Positions 15,390 through 22,068 of a stretch of 22,068 nucleotides of DNA are shown here, one piece after another. The stretch is from assembly GCA_047639615.1 (NCBI GenBank), contig JBLIOL010000049.1, positions 1 through 22,068 of the forward strand, given 5' to 3'. The notes beneath the pieces were generated by a model, which worked only from the letters and a program-made list of their open reading frames with translations, was not told the origin of the DNA and ran no database searches. Within the stretch, counting starts at the first letter, position 1, and each line of letters starts with the position of its first letter. Position numbers and translations under genes: made by a program. The stretch is from CAYWNK01 sp047639615. Lineage in GTDB: Bacteria > Planctomycetota > UBA1135 > GCA-002686595.

Positions 15390-16791
15390 TCCGAAGGGCC
15401 GCCGCGAGTTCATGAAGCTCAGCGCCAGCGGCCTCAGCGCCCTCTCACTCTCGAGCCTGGTGAACGCCGGAGACAGCGCCGGCACCGCGCAGCCGCGACT
15501 GCATCACCAGCCCAAGGCCAAGTCGGTGATCTTCCTCTACATGTCCGGCGGCGTATCCCATGTGGACAGCTTCGATCCCAAGCCGCTGCTGGGGAAACTC
15601 CACGGCCAGCCCATGCCCATGGCCCTCGAGCGCACCCAGTTCGACGCCGTTGGCACGATCATGGCCTCCCCCTTCAAGAGCGCCAGGTACGGTCAGTCCG
15701 GGCTCGAGATGACCGACATGTTCCCGCAGATCGCCGCTCGCGCCGACGATCTGGCGATCGTGCGCTCGATGACCGCCAACTTCAGCGAACATTCCCAGGG
15801 CAACTACTTCATGCACTCGGGCTTCCCCTTCCTGGGGTACCCCAGCGCCGGCTCCTGGGTCGTGCACGGACGTGGCAGCGAAAACCCGAACCTGCCGGGC
15901 TACGTGGTCCTGCAGTCAAAGCTTGCCTCCACGCCCCATGGCGGAGTGAGCATGTACGGCAACGCCTTCCTGCCAGCGACCACCGGTGGATCGATTTTTC
16001 ACATCGGCCGCGAGCGCGCGGTGCCCAACATCGATCCGGCCATGCTCAAGAGCGAGCAGCGCCGCGCCCTCGATTTCATCAGCAAGCTCGACCGTGGCTT
16101 CGCCGATCGCGTCGCCGCGCGCGAGGCCGTCTTGGCCTCCATCAAGAACGCCGAAACCGCCTACCTGATGCAGGCCGCCGTTCCAGAGCTGACCGATCTC
16201 AGTGACGAGAGCGAAGCTACGCGCGAACTCTACGGCCTGAACAGCAAGAACAAGCACAAGGCCGAGTATGGGCGTCAGTGCATGATGGCCCGGCGCCTGG
16301 TCGAACGCGGCGTGCGCTTCGTGGAGCTCTCCTGCTGCAGCCACAACATCGGCGGCGGCAACGGCGGCAATCCCTGGGACCAGCACAGTGAACTCAAGCG
16401 CGGTCACGGGCTCATGGCCGAGCAGGTGGACGGGCCCATCGCCGCGCTCCTGATCGATCTCAAGCGCCGCGGCCTGCTCGACGAGACCCTACTCGTCTTC
16501 AGCGGCGAGTTTGGCCGCACGCCCTTCTCCCAAGGTTCCGACGGCCGCGACCACGACCCCTTCGGCTTCAGCCTGTGGCTAGCCGGCGGCGGGATCCAAG
16601 GCGGTCGCTCCCACGGTGCCACCGACGAGTTCGGCTACAAGGCCGTCGAGAACATAGCGACCGTCTATGACCTCTGGGCCACCGTCTTGCACCAGCTAGG
16701 CATCGACCACGAGCGCCTCACCTTCCGTTGGGGCGGCCGCGATCTGCGCCTCACCGACGTGCACGGCGAGGTCTGGCGCGATCTGGTTTAG
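15379..16791 (+). CDS. DUF1501 family Tat-exported protein (alkaline-phosphatase-like fold)
   Basis: The 470-residue product begins with a twin-arginine signal (GRREFMK, Arg8-Arg9, followed by an Ala/Ser/Leu hydrophobic stretch), so it is probably exported folded. The body is DUF1501, a relative of the alkaline phosphatase/sulfatase fold. It has YMSGGVSHVDSFDPK near the N-terminus, SGEFGRTP at 375-382 and GRDHDPFG from 389, the positions expected for metal-binding acidic and histidine residues. The classical sulfatase C-x-P-x-R is absent, so it is not a formylglycine enzyme. It overlaps the upstream DUF1549/DUF1553 gene by 11 nt. This pairing recurs across planctomycetes and suggests a stable two-component exported complex or pathway, whose reaction has not been established. 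Confidence 0.92.
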   Translation: MFTDPKGRREFMKLSASGLSALSLSSLVNAGDSAGTAQPRLHHQPKAKSVIFLYMSGGVSHVDSFDPKPLLGKLHGQPMPMALERTQFDAVGTIMASPFKSARYGQSGLEMTDMFPQIAARADDLAIVRSMTANFSEHSQGNYFMHSGFPFLGYPSAGSWVVHGRGSENPNLPGYVVLQSKLASTPHGGVSMYGNAFLPATTGGSIFHIGRERAVPNIDPAMLKSEQRRALDFISKLDRGFADRVAAREAVLASIKNAETAYLMQAAVPELTDLSDESEATRELYGLNSKNKHKAEYGRQCMMARRLVERGVRFVELSCCSHNIGGGNGGNPWDQHSELKRGHGLMAEQVDGPIAALLIDLKRRGLLDETLLVFSGEFGRTPFSQGSDGRDHDPFGFSLWLAGGGIQGGRSHGATDEFGYKAVENIATVYDLWATVLHQLGIDHERLTFRWGGRDLRLTDVHGEVWRDLV

Positions 16792-16837
16792 GTCGCTGCG
16801 CGCCCTCACCAGCGCTGAATACTGTCGCGAGCTCCTG

Positions 16838-18394
16838 CTAGTCCTTGCTCAGGAAGCGCCGCCATTTGACCGGCACGTCATTCTCCTGCACAGCGCCAGG
16901 CGTACTGCGGCCGCGCTCGACAAGCGTAGCCATCAATGCCGTCAGCTCAGCTACCACGCTCGCGTGGGAGCTATAGAGGTTGTCCACTTCGCCCAAATCA
17001 TCCGACAAGTTGTAGAGCTGGGCCCGCTGATCGTCGCCGCCCTTGGTCCAACCGCCAGAGCCCTTGCCGAAAATCAACTTCCACGGACCACGCCGCACGG
17101 CGAACAGACCGCCCATCGATTGATTGATCGCGCTTTGGCGTAGGACCGTTCCGCCGGTGAGCAGCGGAATGATCGAGTAGCTGTCCTCACCTGCGTCCTC
17201 CGCCAGCTCGTGCCCAACGATCTGCGCGCAGGTCGCCATGATGTCCGCCTGCTGCACAAGCCCGGCATGGGTGCTGCCCGGCTCGACGACTTCGGGATAG
17301 CGCACGATGAAGGCCACACGGTGGCCGCCCTCCCAGACATCCGACTTGTAGCCGCGCAGGGGCCCACTGGCGAAGTGACCCAGCTTCTCCATGGCCGGCG
17401 CACCGATGTAGGGCGCGCAGCCATTGTCGCTCGTGAAGATCACGAGCGTGTTGTCTGCTTCCCCGCTGGCCTCGATGGCCGAGAGCACCTGCCCCACGAC
17501 CGCGTCTGTCTCCATGACGAGGTCAGCGTAGGCATTGATCCCGCTCTTGCCCTTCCACGGCTTGTTCGGAGACAGCGGCGTGTGCGGCGCCGTGAGTGGC
17601 AGGTAGAGGAAGTAGGGCTGCTCAGCCTTAGACGCACGCCCAATGAACTCCGCTGCACGTTCACCGAGGGCGGGCAGAATGGGTTCGAGCTTCCAGCCCG
17701 CCAAGGCTGGGCCTTGAGTACTGGCCTGGTGATTCTGGAACAGCCGTTCGGGCAGAAACTCGGAAGGCAGACCGACCGTACGGTCCTGATCGATAAAGCA
17801 GTACGGCGGCCAGTTGGGAACGTCGGTACCGAAGTACTCATCGAAGCCCCGTGCAATCGGCCCGCCCGAGATGGGCTGACCAAACACAGCCTTCCAAGCA
17901 GCGCGTTGCGCAGCGTTGGCCAAGTCATCGCGCTTGCCCCGCATGAGCGCTCGCTGATCGGCGGCGATCGGCCAATCCCAACCCAGGTGCCACTTTCCTA
18001 CGCAAGCGGTCCTGTAGCCCTCTTGCTGGAGCATACCCGCGACCGTCAGGCGATCTGCATCGATCAGCGGCCGTTCCCAAAGCCCAACGATGCCCTTCTG
18101 CAGGCGGGTGCGCCAATGGTAGCGACCGGTCAGCAGGCTATAGCGGGATGGCGAGCAGACACCCGAGCTTGAGTGCGCATCCGTGAAGCGCATGCCTTCG
18201 GCCGCAAGCCCATCGATGTGCGGCGTCGGGATCTTGCCGCGTTCTGGGTTGTAGCAAGCAACATCCCCATAGCCGAGGTCATCCGCGTAGATGATGACGA
18301 TGTTCGGCTTGTCATTGGCGCAGGCCGGACGACTCAGCTGCAGCGCAAGGAAAGCTGTCAGAAGCACGCTCGCTACAGTCGATCTCTGGCCCAT
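16838..18394 (-). CDS. Exported sulfatase (type I, formylglycine-dependent)
   Basis: The 518-residue enzyme starts with a signal peptide (MGQRSTVASVLLTAFLALQL, cleavage after ACA). It has the complete type I sulfatase signature: CSPSR with Cys80 as the residue converted to formylglycine, YADDLGYGD with Asp38/Asp39 as calcium ligands, GKWHLG with Lys134 and His136, and TSDNG with Asp323/Asn324. It hydrolyses sulfate esters, most likely on a carbohydrate outside the cytoplasm; the exact linkage cannot be read from sequence. No maturase (FGE or anSME) gene is in the window, so activation must come from elsewhere. An in-frame ATG at 18424 would add ten residues before the signal peptide; 18394 fits the signal peptide better. 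It converges on the DUF1501 gene (46-nt gap). Confidence 0.93.
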   Translation of the reverse strand: MGQRSTVASVLLTAFLALQLSRPACANDKPNIVIIYADDLGYGDVACYNPERGKIPTPHIDGLAAEGMRFTDAHSSSGVCSPSRYSLLTGRYHWRTRLQKGIVGLWERPLIDADRLTVAGMLQQEGYRTACVGKWHLGWDWPIAADQRALMRGKRDDLANAAQRAAWKAVFGQPISGGPIARGFDEYFGTDVPNWPPYCFIDQDRTVGLPSEFLPERLFQNHQASTQGPALAGWKLEPILPALGERAAEFIGRASKAEQPYFLYLPLTAPHTPLSPNKPWKGKSGINAYADLVMETDAVVGQVLSAIEASGEADNTLVIFTSDNGCAPYIGAPAMEKLGHFASGPLRGYKSDVWEGGHRVAFIVRYPEVVEPGSTHAGLVQQADIMATCAQIVGHELAEDAGEDSYSIIPLLTGGTVLRQSAINQSMGGLFAVRRGPWKLIFGKGSGGWTKGGDDQRAQLYNLSDDLGEVDNLYSSHASVVAELTALMATLVERGRSTPGAVQENDVPVKWRRFLSKD

Positions 18395-18488
18395 GCACTT
18401 CACTCTACGATTTCCGTGCACCATTCCGTCTGCGCATGCCCCTGCGTGTCCCAGGGACGGGGAGGGAAACTCTCTCGGCTGAGGTATG

Positions 18489-18493
18489 AAGGA
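18489..18493 (+). promoter_or_regulatory. Shine-Dalgarno-like site before the small lipoprotein ORF
   Basis: AAGGA, 8 nt upstream of ATG 18502. Good motif and spacing in a genome segment where many starts lack one, which is part of the case for the small gene. Confidence 0.45.
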
Positions 18494-18501
18494 TTAGCGC
18501 A

Positions 18502-18618
18502 ATGCTCACGCGGATCATGACTCCCTTGAACGGGCTCGCCCTCATGCTGCTGGCGGCCTGCAAACCAAGACCCCTCCGGAGTTCGCGAGCTACCCCTTCT
18601 GATCCGGTCTATCCATGA
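18502..18618 (+). CDS. Possible 38-residue lipoprotein
   Basis: A short frame from ATG 18502 to TGA 18616-18618 encodes 38 residues. The first 20 look like a complete lipoprotein signal: a charged start (MLTRIM), a hydrophobic core (LNGLALMLLAAC), and a lipobox LAAC with Cys20. The 18-residue remainder is Arg/Pro/Ser-rich and ends in DPVYP. An AAGGA ribosome-binding site sits 8 nt upstream. It lies alone in the 261-nt gap between the sulfatase (divergent) and the PAP2 gene (convergent). The size resembles entericidin-type small lipoproteins, but I see no sequence match to them. It could also be the 5' remnant of a longer lipoprotein gene. No database support is available here. Confidence 0.45.
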   Translation: MLTRIMTPLNGLALMLLAACKPRPLRSSRATPSDPVYP

Positions 18619-18638
18619 CCAGCCACCCGGCACTCGGT

Positions 18639-18669
18639 GACCGCGTCCGTGACCGCGACCGCGACCGCG
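18639..18669. repeat. Short GACCGC hexamer tandem repeat
   Basis: The segment reads as GACCGC, a variant GTCCGT, then three further GACCGC units and a partial one. It lies just past the PAP2 stop codon, between that gene and the small lipoprotein frame. Each hexamer would code Asp-Arg in one forward frame. It is a candidate slippage site; no function is evident. Confidence 0.5.
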
Positions 18670-18685
18670 AAGTACCGCGCTCTGC

Positions 18686-19486
18686 TCAAGCTTGCGCAGG
18701 CTCGCTACTTCCACTTGTGGGTTTCCGCAGCTTCCAACGCCAGTAGCCCAAGGCCAGTAGTGCGGCGGAGATGACATCCCAAAGGTAGTGCTGTTTGACC
18801 GTAAGCGTGCTGATGGCCACGACGACAAAGCAGGCCCAGAGCAGGATCTTCCTGCGCCGCGATCGGATCCACCTGGTCACTTGGAGAGTAGCCAGGCATG
18901 TCCACGCCACGTGCAGGCTCGGCCATGTGTTGAAGGGTCGATCCTGCACGTGCACCAGCAGGTTGAGCTGGTCCACGACTGAATCCCCATGCTGCTCCGC
19001 CGGCACGCGTAGGGCCATCTCCGCAGGCGCAATGAGGAAGACGGCACAGGCGATGAGCGTAAGCACGAACTGGCCCTCGTAGAGCCTGAACAGATCGCGA
19101 GCCCCAGAACTTGTCTTGGGGTAGGTCAGAAAGGGAAGACAGAGGAGCAACTCGAACAACCCGTGATAGACGAGGATGGTCCACGGCAGATACGGGATGC
19201 GGCTGTCCAGGGTGCGGCCTTCGACAACGAATACCTGCGCCGGGTCGAACACCGTCACGCCGCGACGGTAGGCCAGTTCATTGACCGCGAAGTAGGCACT
19301 CCCGCTAACAAGCATCATCAGCAGCCATCCCAGCGCTGCAGATACCCGAGAAGCCTCTGCTCTATCCCGAAGTCCGAACCATTGAAACGGCACCCGCCCC
19401 CGCCCCTCAATCACCGATCCGCCTGCATGTCGAGCACATCGAACCAGGGACAACCACGTTGGACAATCGCCATGATCTTCCAGCAT
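18686..19486 (-). CDS. PAP2 superfamily (Aur1/IPC-synthase-like) membrane phosphatase or phosphotransferase
   Basis: From ATG 19486 the product is 266 residues with several hydrophobic helices (LLMMLVSGSAYFAV, WTILVYHGLFELLLCLPF, VLTLIACAVFLIA, ILLWACFVVVAIS and a last one at SAALLALGY). The PAP2 catalytic motifs are recognisable in the form found in Aur1-like members: PSLHV (Pro189-Ser190-Leu-His192) and S-TLTVKQH-YLWD (Ser226, His233, Asp237), which gives the phosphate-accepting His and its Asp partner. The classical first motif KxxxxxxRP is not obvious. Likely roles are lipid phosphate hydrolysis or head-group transfer in the membrane. A GTG four codons earlier (19498) is an alternative start; neither has a Shine-Dalgarno. 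The roughly 50-residue soluble leader before the first helix is unusual and may mean the true start is further in. Confidence 0.78.
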   Translation of the reverse strand: MLEDHGDCPTWLSLVRCARHAGGSVIEGRGRVPFQWFGLRDRAEASRVSAALGWLLMMLVSGSAYFAVNELAYRRGVTVFDPAQVFVVEGRTLDSRIPYLPWTILVYHGLFELLLCLPFLTYPKTSSGARDLFRLYEGQFVLTLIACAVFLIAPAEMALRVPAEQHGDSVVDQLNLLVHVQDRPFNTWPSLHVAWTCLATLQVTRWIRSRRRKILLWACFVVVAISTLTVKQHYLWDVISAALLALGYWRWKLRKPTSGSSEPAQA

Positions 19487-19632
19487 ACGGTGCGGCACTG
19501 AGCCCGGCGTCTTACCATTGGCTGTCTCATCAATGGAACATCAGAACGCGCATGCACGTCCTGTCCTACCATGATTCCTCGCAGCGTGTCTCCTGCAAAG
19601 CTGGCCATACAGACCCCTTCCAAGCCTGATCA
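19487..19632. promoter_or_regulatory. Divergent intergenic region, PAP2 gene / secreted protein gene
   Basis: These 146 nt between divergently transcribed genes should contain promoters for both. I see no conserved promoter pair, no Shine-Dalgarno before ATG 19633 and no notable repeat. Confidence 0.35.
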
Positions 19633-21030
19633 ATGCTCCGCACCTCGCACCTCGCCGCATCGTTCATCGTTCTCTGCGCATCAGCTTCTGCTCAGCAGAG
19701 CGCTACCACGCAGCCCCTCCCCAGCGCCGTAAAGCACGCCGGCATCTACCACGTCGCCACCGGCACGTGGACCCGCAGCAGCTCCGCGACTGCCAACCTC
19801 GGCCCGGACACCATCTACCGCAACGACGCACCGTCCGGCTACTTCAGCACCCTGAACAACGCCGCCGCAACGGGCGACTGGTCCGCCATCGACGCTGGTC
19901 ACGTCCCGACCGATGCGAGCTCCATTGCGGGAGCCGATCGTGACAACTACACAGTCGATGGCATCGAGTTCGCCTACTGTTCCGGCGTGGTCGGGCCCAA
20001 CACTGCCATCACCTTCAACCTGTACGACAGCTACGCCCCCTGCGACCTGATCGTGACCGCTCCCAGCGCTCCCTTCACACTAGGAGGCAGCGTGTCCGCA
20101 ACAGGCCTCCCGGGTGGGACCGCCTCTGGGTCCGCTTGCTGGATCGTGACCTTAGATTTTTCCGGTGGCGGTGAGTTGTGCCTCATAGGCGACGGTGGTT
20201 CTTCCAACCCCGGCGAGGATCTTGACACCACGCTCGACTCCTTCGGTCTCGAGTGGATCTTCAACGGCGCAGCTGGCACTGCGACCGGTCCCATGCTTGC
20301 CGGCGACCCCACCTGGTCCACCACAACCGCTGGAAGCATCACAGGGGTCGGCGGCGGCGGTACGTACTACAACCCGACCGTGAACGCCTGCAGCACTGCC
20401 ACCGGTCTCGACACCGAGGACTTCTTCGCTGTTGACAACAACAACGCTGGCATCGCTCCCGGCTGCTACTTCTTCGGTGGCTACAAGAACACCAACGGAT
20501 GCGGCCTTGCCTCCAACACGCCGATGGGTTCCTTCCACCAGGTACTGTTCGCGCAGACCGCTATTTGCGACCCCCGCCCGCCCAGCTACTGCGACCCGGC
20601 CGGCGTCAACGAGGACGGTCTCATGGCTAGCCTGACCTCTACCGCCGACGGGCTGGCCGGTTCCGGTATGACCCTAAACTGCACGGGTGGCACCGCTGGC
20701 CAGGCCGGAATCGTCATCGTCAGTGATGATGTCTCCGGCATCCTCAGCCTCAGCAACGGCACTCTGTGTCTCCAGGGCTTCGGCCGCTACAACGGCAACG
20801 CCGGCCCAGGGGGACACTCCCTCGGCCTCTTCAGCGCAGCTAACGTCTTCCAGGCCCTCACGGGAAACGGCGACGCCAACGGCGAGGGCTTCCGCGTCCC
20901 GGTTCAGCTTCCCACCCCGCCCGGTGGCAACGTCACCGCAGGTCAGACCTGGTACTACCAACTCTGGTACCGCGACAACCCGAGCCTGGGTACCTACAAC
21001 TTCTCTAACGCCGCTTCCTGGTCCTTCTAG
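19633..21030 (+). CDS. Secreted protein of unknown function with a shared C-terminal beta-sandwich-like domain
   Basis: The 465-residue protein has a clear signal peptide (LAASFIVLCASASAQ) and is otherwise Gly/Thr/Ser/Asn-rich with scattered cysteines and alternating hydrophobic strands, typical of an extracellular beta protein. The N-terminal part (about 30-315) is not recognised; it contains Cys-spaced segments such as FAYCSGVVGPNTAITFNLYDSY. From Tyr319 (YCDPAGVNEDG) to the end it matches the C-terminal portion of the next gene in order and spacing: the YCxP start, NGTLCLQGFGRYN, then AGQTWYYQLWYRD, and an end in YNFSNAASWSF. I recall this tail from many secreted planctomycete proteins; its role (folding, anchoring or sorting) is unknown. 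No Shine-Dalgarno; the start is chosen by the signal peptide. Confidence 0.72.
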   Translation: MLRTSHLAASFIVLCASASAQQSATTQPLPSAVKHAGIYHVATGTWTRSSSATANLGPDTIYRNDAPSGYFSTLNNAAATGDWSAIDAGHVPTDASSIAGADRDNYTVDGIEFAYCSGVVGPNTAITFNLYDSYAPCDLIVTAPSAPFTLGGSVSATGLPGGTASGSACWIVTLDFSGGGELCLIGDGGSSNPGEDLDTTLDSFGLEWIFNGAAGTATGPMLAGDPTWSTTTAGSITGVGGGGTYYNPTVNACSTATGLDTEDFFAVDNNNAGIAPGCYFFGGYKNTNGCGLASNTPMGSFHQVLFAQTAICDPRPPSYCDPAGVNEDGLMASLTSTADGLAGSGMTLNCTGGTAGQAGIVIVSDDVSGILSLSNGTLCLQGFGRYNGNAGPGGHSLGLFSAANVFQALTGNGDANGEGFRVPVQLPTPPGGNVTAGQTWYYQLWYRDNPSLGTYNFSNAASWSF

Positions 21031-21033
21031 GCC

Positions 21034-21063
21034 TACGGAGTCGGCTCTTTCCCCGACTCCGTA
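21034..21063. terminator. Perfect 11-bp hairpin between convergent genes
   Basis: TACGGAGTCGG (21034-21044) pairs exactly with CCGACTCCGTA (21053-21063) around an 8-nt loop. It begins 4 nt after the stop of the plus-strand gene and 19 nt from the stop of the minus-strand gene, so it probably terminates both. There is no strong U-tract on either side, so intrinsic termination is likely but not textbook. Confidence 0.7.
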
Positions 21064-21065
21064 TA

Positions 21066-21079
21066 CCTAGCGCCCTAGG
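21066..21079. repeat. Small second inverted repeat next to the terminator
   Basis: CCTAG (21066-21070) and CTAGG (21075-21079) flank a 4-nt loop. The repeat directly follows the large hairpin and precedes the minus-strand stop codon. It may add to termination of the minus-strand transcript, but it is short and could be chance. Confidence 0.3.
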
Positions 21080-21081
21080 AA

Positions 21082-22068
21082 CTAGAGGAAGCTCAGCTCC
21101 ACCGCGTTGGTGAAGTTCGACGTAGGCGAGCCATTCACGAAGTCACGGTGCCAGCACTGGAAGTTCCAGGTCTCGCCCGCCATGACCGACACGCCAAAGC
21201 TGGGGGGCTCGGGGATGTTGGTGAGGTCCACGGTGATGGAAAAGCTGCCACCTACGACCTGTCCGATCTGCGTGTTGAAACGCGCGATGCTGCCGATCAC
21301 ACACAGGTCGCCCTGGCTGCCGGAGGGGTTGGCGACGAAGCCCTGGGTGCGGCTCCCGAGGAAGTAGGCGAACTGTCCGTCGGGCAGATCACTGGCCACC
21401 AGGGTCAGGTCATTGTCCGCAGCGACCGGGCTGCCCACGGCGCTAATCGCGCCGGGCTGACCGCTGGAGTTCGGATTACCGGGGCCACAGTAGTTGCTGC
21501 CGAAGCCCGCGCTGGTGAGGATGAAGTTGTCGAAGCTGATCTCGTGGGCTCCGAACCAGCTACCGCCATTCCAGGGACGGCTGGTGGTGATGCCTAGGTA
21601 AGAGACGTTCTGGATCACGAAGTTCCACATGTCGTCCGCATCAAAGCCAGCGTTCGGGCTGTTGGGCAAAATGTTGCCCTCCCACCCCGCAGGAATGGTC
21701 GTGGAAGCCACGTCGATCGGCAGATTGAAGGTCGCCCAAGGCGACATGCCGAACTGGAAGTTGTCCCCGGTAGGAACGTAGACCCAGGTGTCATCGAGGA
21801 AGTCGGCGGGCGTGCCGTTGTCGTTGCCCACAAGCAACCAGGGCAGGGTGCCGAAGTTTGAGCTGCCGAGCTCGACCTGGCGGTCGTACTGGAAGCTCTG
21901 CACGTTGCCTTGGCGCCAGTCGCCGCCCCAGCCGTGATTCGCGCCGCGGGCCCAGAGCATGGGCGCGGGCAGGAATGAGCTGGAGCTCTGCACGGTCACC
22001 AACAGGCGGCCGCCGGGGTTGCCACCCATCGCGTCGGTCAGGGCACCGGGCTCAAAGTCGATTCCCCA
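21082..22068 (-). CDS. Secreted-type protein of unknown function, shared C-terminal domain (5' end outside window)
   Basis: The frame is open through the right edge (WGIDFEPGALTDAMGG before the first internal ATG at 22029), so at least 328 residues are visible and the true N-terminus and any signal peptide lie outside. The upstream part is rich in Trp, Gly, Asn and Asp and contains HEISFDNFILTSAGFG, reminiscent of extracellular carbohydrate-binding or lectin-like beta domains, though I cannot name one. From YCGPGNPNSSG (starting at 21492) the last 136 residues parallel the C-terminus of the neighbouring convergent gene: a GDLCVIGSIARFN segment, AGETWNFQCWHRD, and an end in SNFTNAVELSFL. This clade-type tail marks it as exported. 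Its function is not known. Confidence 0.72.
   Translation of the reverse strand, partial: WGIDFEPGALTDAMGGNPGGRLLVTVQSSSSFLPAPMLWARGANHGWGGDWRQGNVQSFQYDRQVELGSSNFGTLPWLLVGNDNGTPADFLDDTWVYVPTGDNFQFGMSPWATFNLPIDVASTTIPAGWEGNILPNSPNAGFDADDMWNFVIQNVSYLGITTSRPWNGGSWFGAHEISFDNFILTSAGFGSNYCGPGNPNSSGQPGAISAVGSPVAADNDLTLVASDLPDGQFAYFLGSRTQGFVANPSGSQGDLCVIGSIARFNTQIGQVVGGSFSITVDLTNIPEPPSFGVSVMAGETWNFQCWHRDFVNGSPTSNFTNAVELSFL

Noticed and set aside
18615..18746. 43-residue plus-strand frame with Asp-Arg repeats, overlapping the small lipoprotein stop as ATGA
   Set aside because: It owes its appearance to the GACCGC repeat, runs antisense into the PAP2 coding end and has no recognisable signal or motif.
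1..22068. Defence island, CRISPR array, prophage or transposon
   Set aside because: No repeat-spacer arrays, transposases, integrases, terminal inverted repeats or nuclease/helicase genes were seen. The content is metabolic and secretory.

Overview
The window is GC-rich bacterial DNA that looks like a Planctomycetota chromosome. The main evidence is family content: a cytochrome-c/DUF1549/DUF1553/LamG giant followed by a Tat-exported DUF1501 protein, a formylglycine-type sulfatase, a pair of Gfo/Idh/MocA oxidoreductases with a PhyH-type dioxygenase, and secreted proteins that share a C-terminal domain I associate with marine planctomycetes of the Saltatorellus/Poly30 kind (from memory, not searched). 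Shine-Dalgarno motifs are absent at several starts. I see no tRNA, rRNA, CRISPR array, transposase or phage gene.

Layout. (1) 3-212(+): the C-terminal end of an unrecognised protein. (2) 261-5846(-): one 1861-residue exported protein that joins a PQQ-type sugar dehydrogenase, a PKD domain, a cytochrome c, a CBM6-like module, DUF2341/LamG and a sialate-O-acetylesterase-like (SASA) domain. (3) 5847-6124: divergent intergenic region, then 6125-7837(+): an arylsulfotransferase-like lipoprotein with long acidic runs. (4) 7858-11161(-): a tight three-gene operon, transcribed from right to left: a PhyH dioxygenase with an N-terminal GNAT-like region, then two Gfo/Idh/MocA oxidoreductases (2-nt gap, then a TGATG overlap). 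(5) 11358-16791(+): the di-CxxCH DUF1549/DUF1553/LamG protein and its DUF1501 partner, overlapping by 11 nt. (6) 16838-18394(-): an exported sulfatase. (7) 18502-18618(+): a possible 38-residue lipoprotein not explained by any longer reading frame. (8) 18686-19486(-): an Aur1-like PAP2 membrane phosphatase/transferase. (9) 19633-21030(+) and 21082-22068(-, cut by the window edge): two convergent secreted proteins that share a C-terminal domain and are separated by a perfect 11-bp hairpin.

How it may fit together (inference). Most products are exported and several belong to carbohydrate or sulfate-ester chemistry: sugar oxidation coupled to a heme, de-O-acetylation, sulfate-ester hydrolysis, and possibly sulfate transfer. 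NAD-dependent oxidoreductases and a non-heme iron dioxygenase would act inside the cell. This is consistent with scavenging of decorated (acetylated or sulfated) glycans, but no polysaccharide lyase, glycoside hydrolase or transporter is present here, so the substrate is unknown. The strongest candidates for something undescribed are the redox/esterase megafusion, the GNAT-PhyH fusion at the head of a coupled operon, the shared C-terminal domain of the last two genes, and the tiny lipoprotein.
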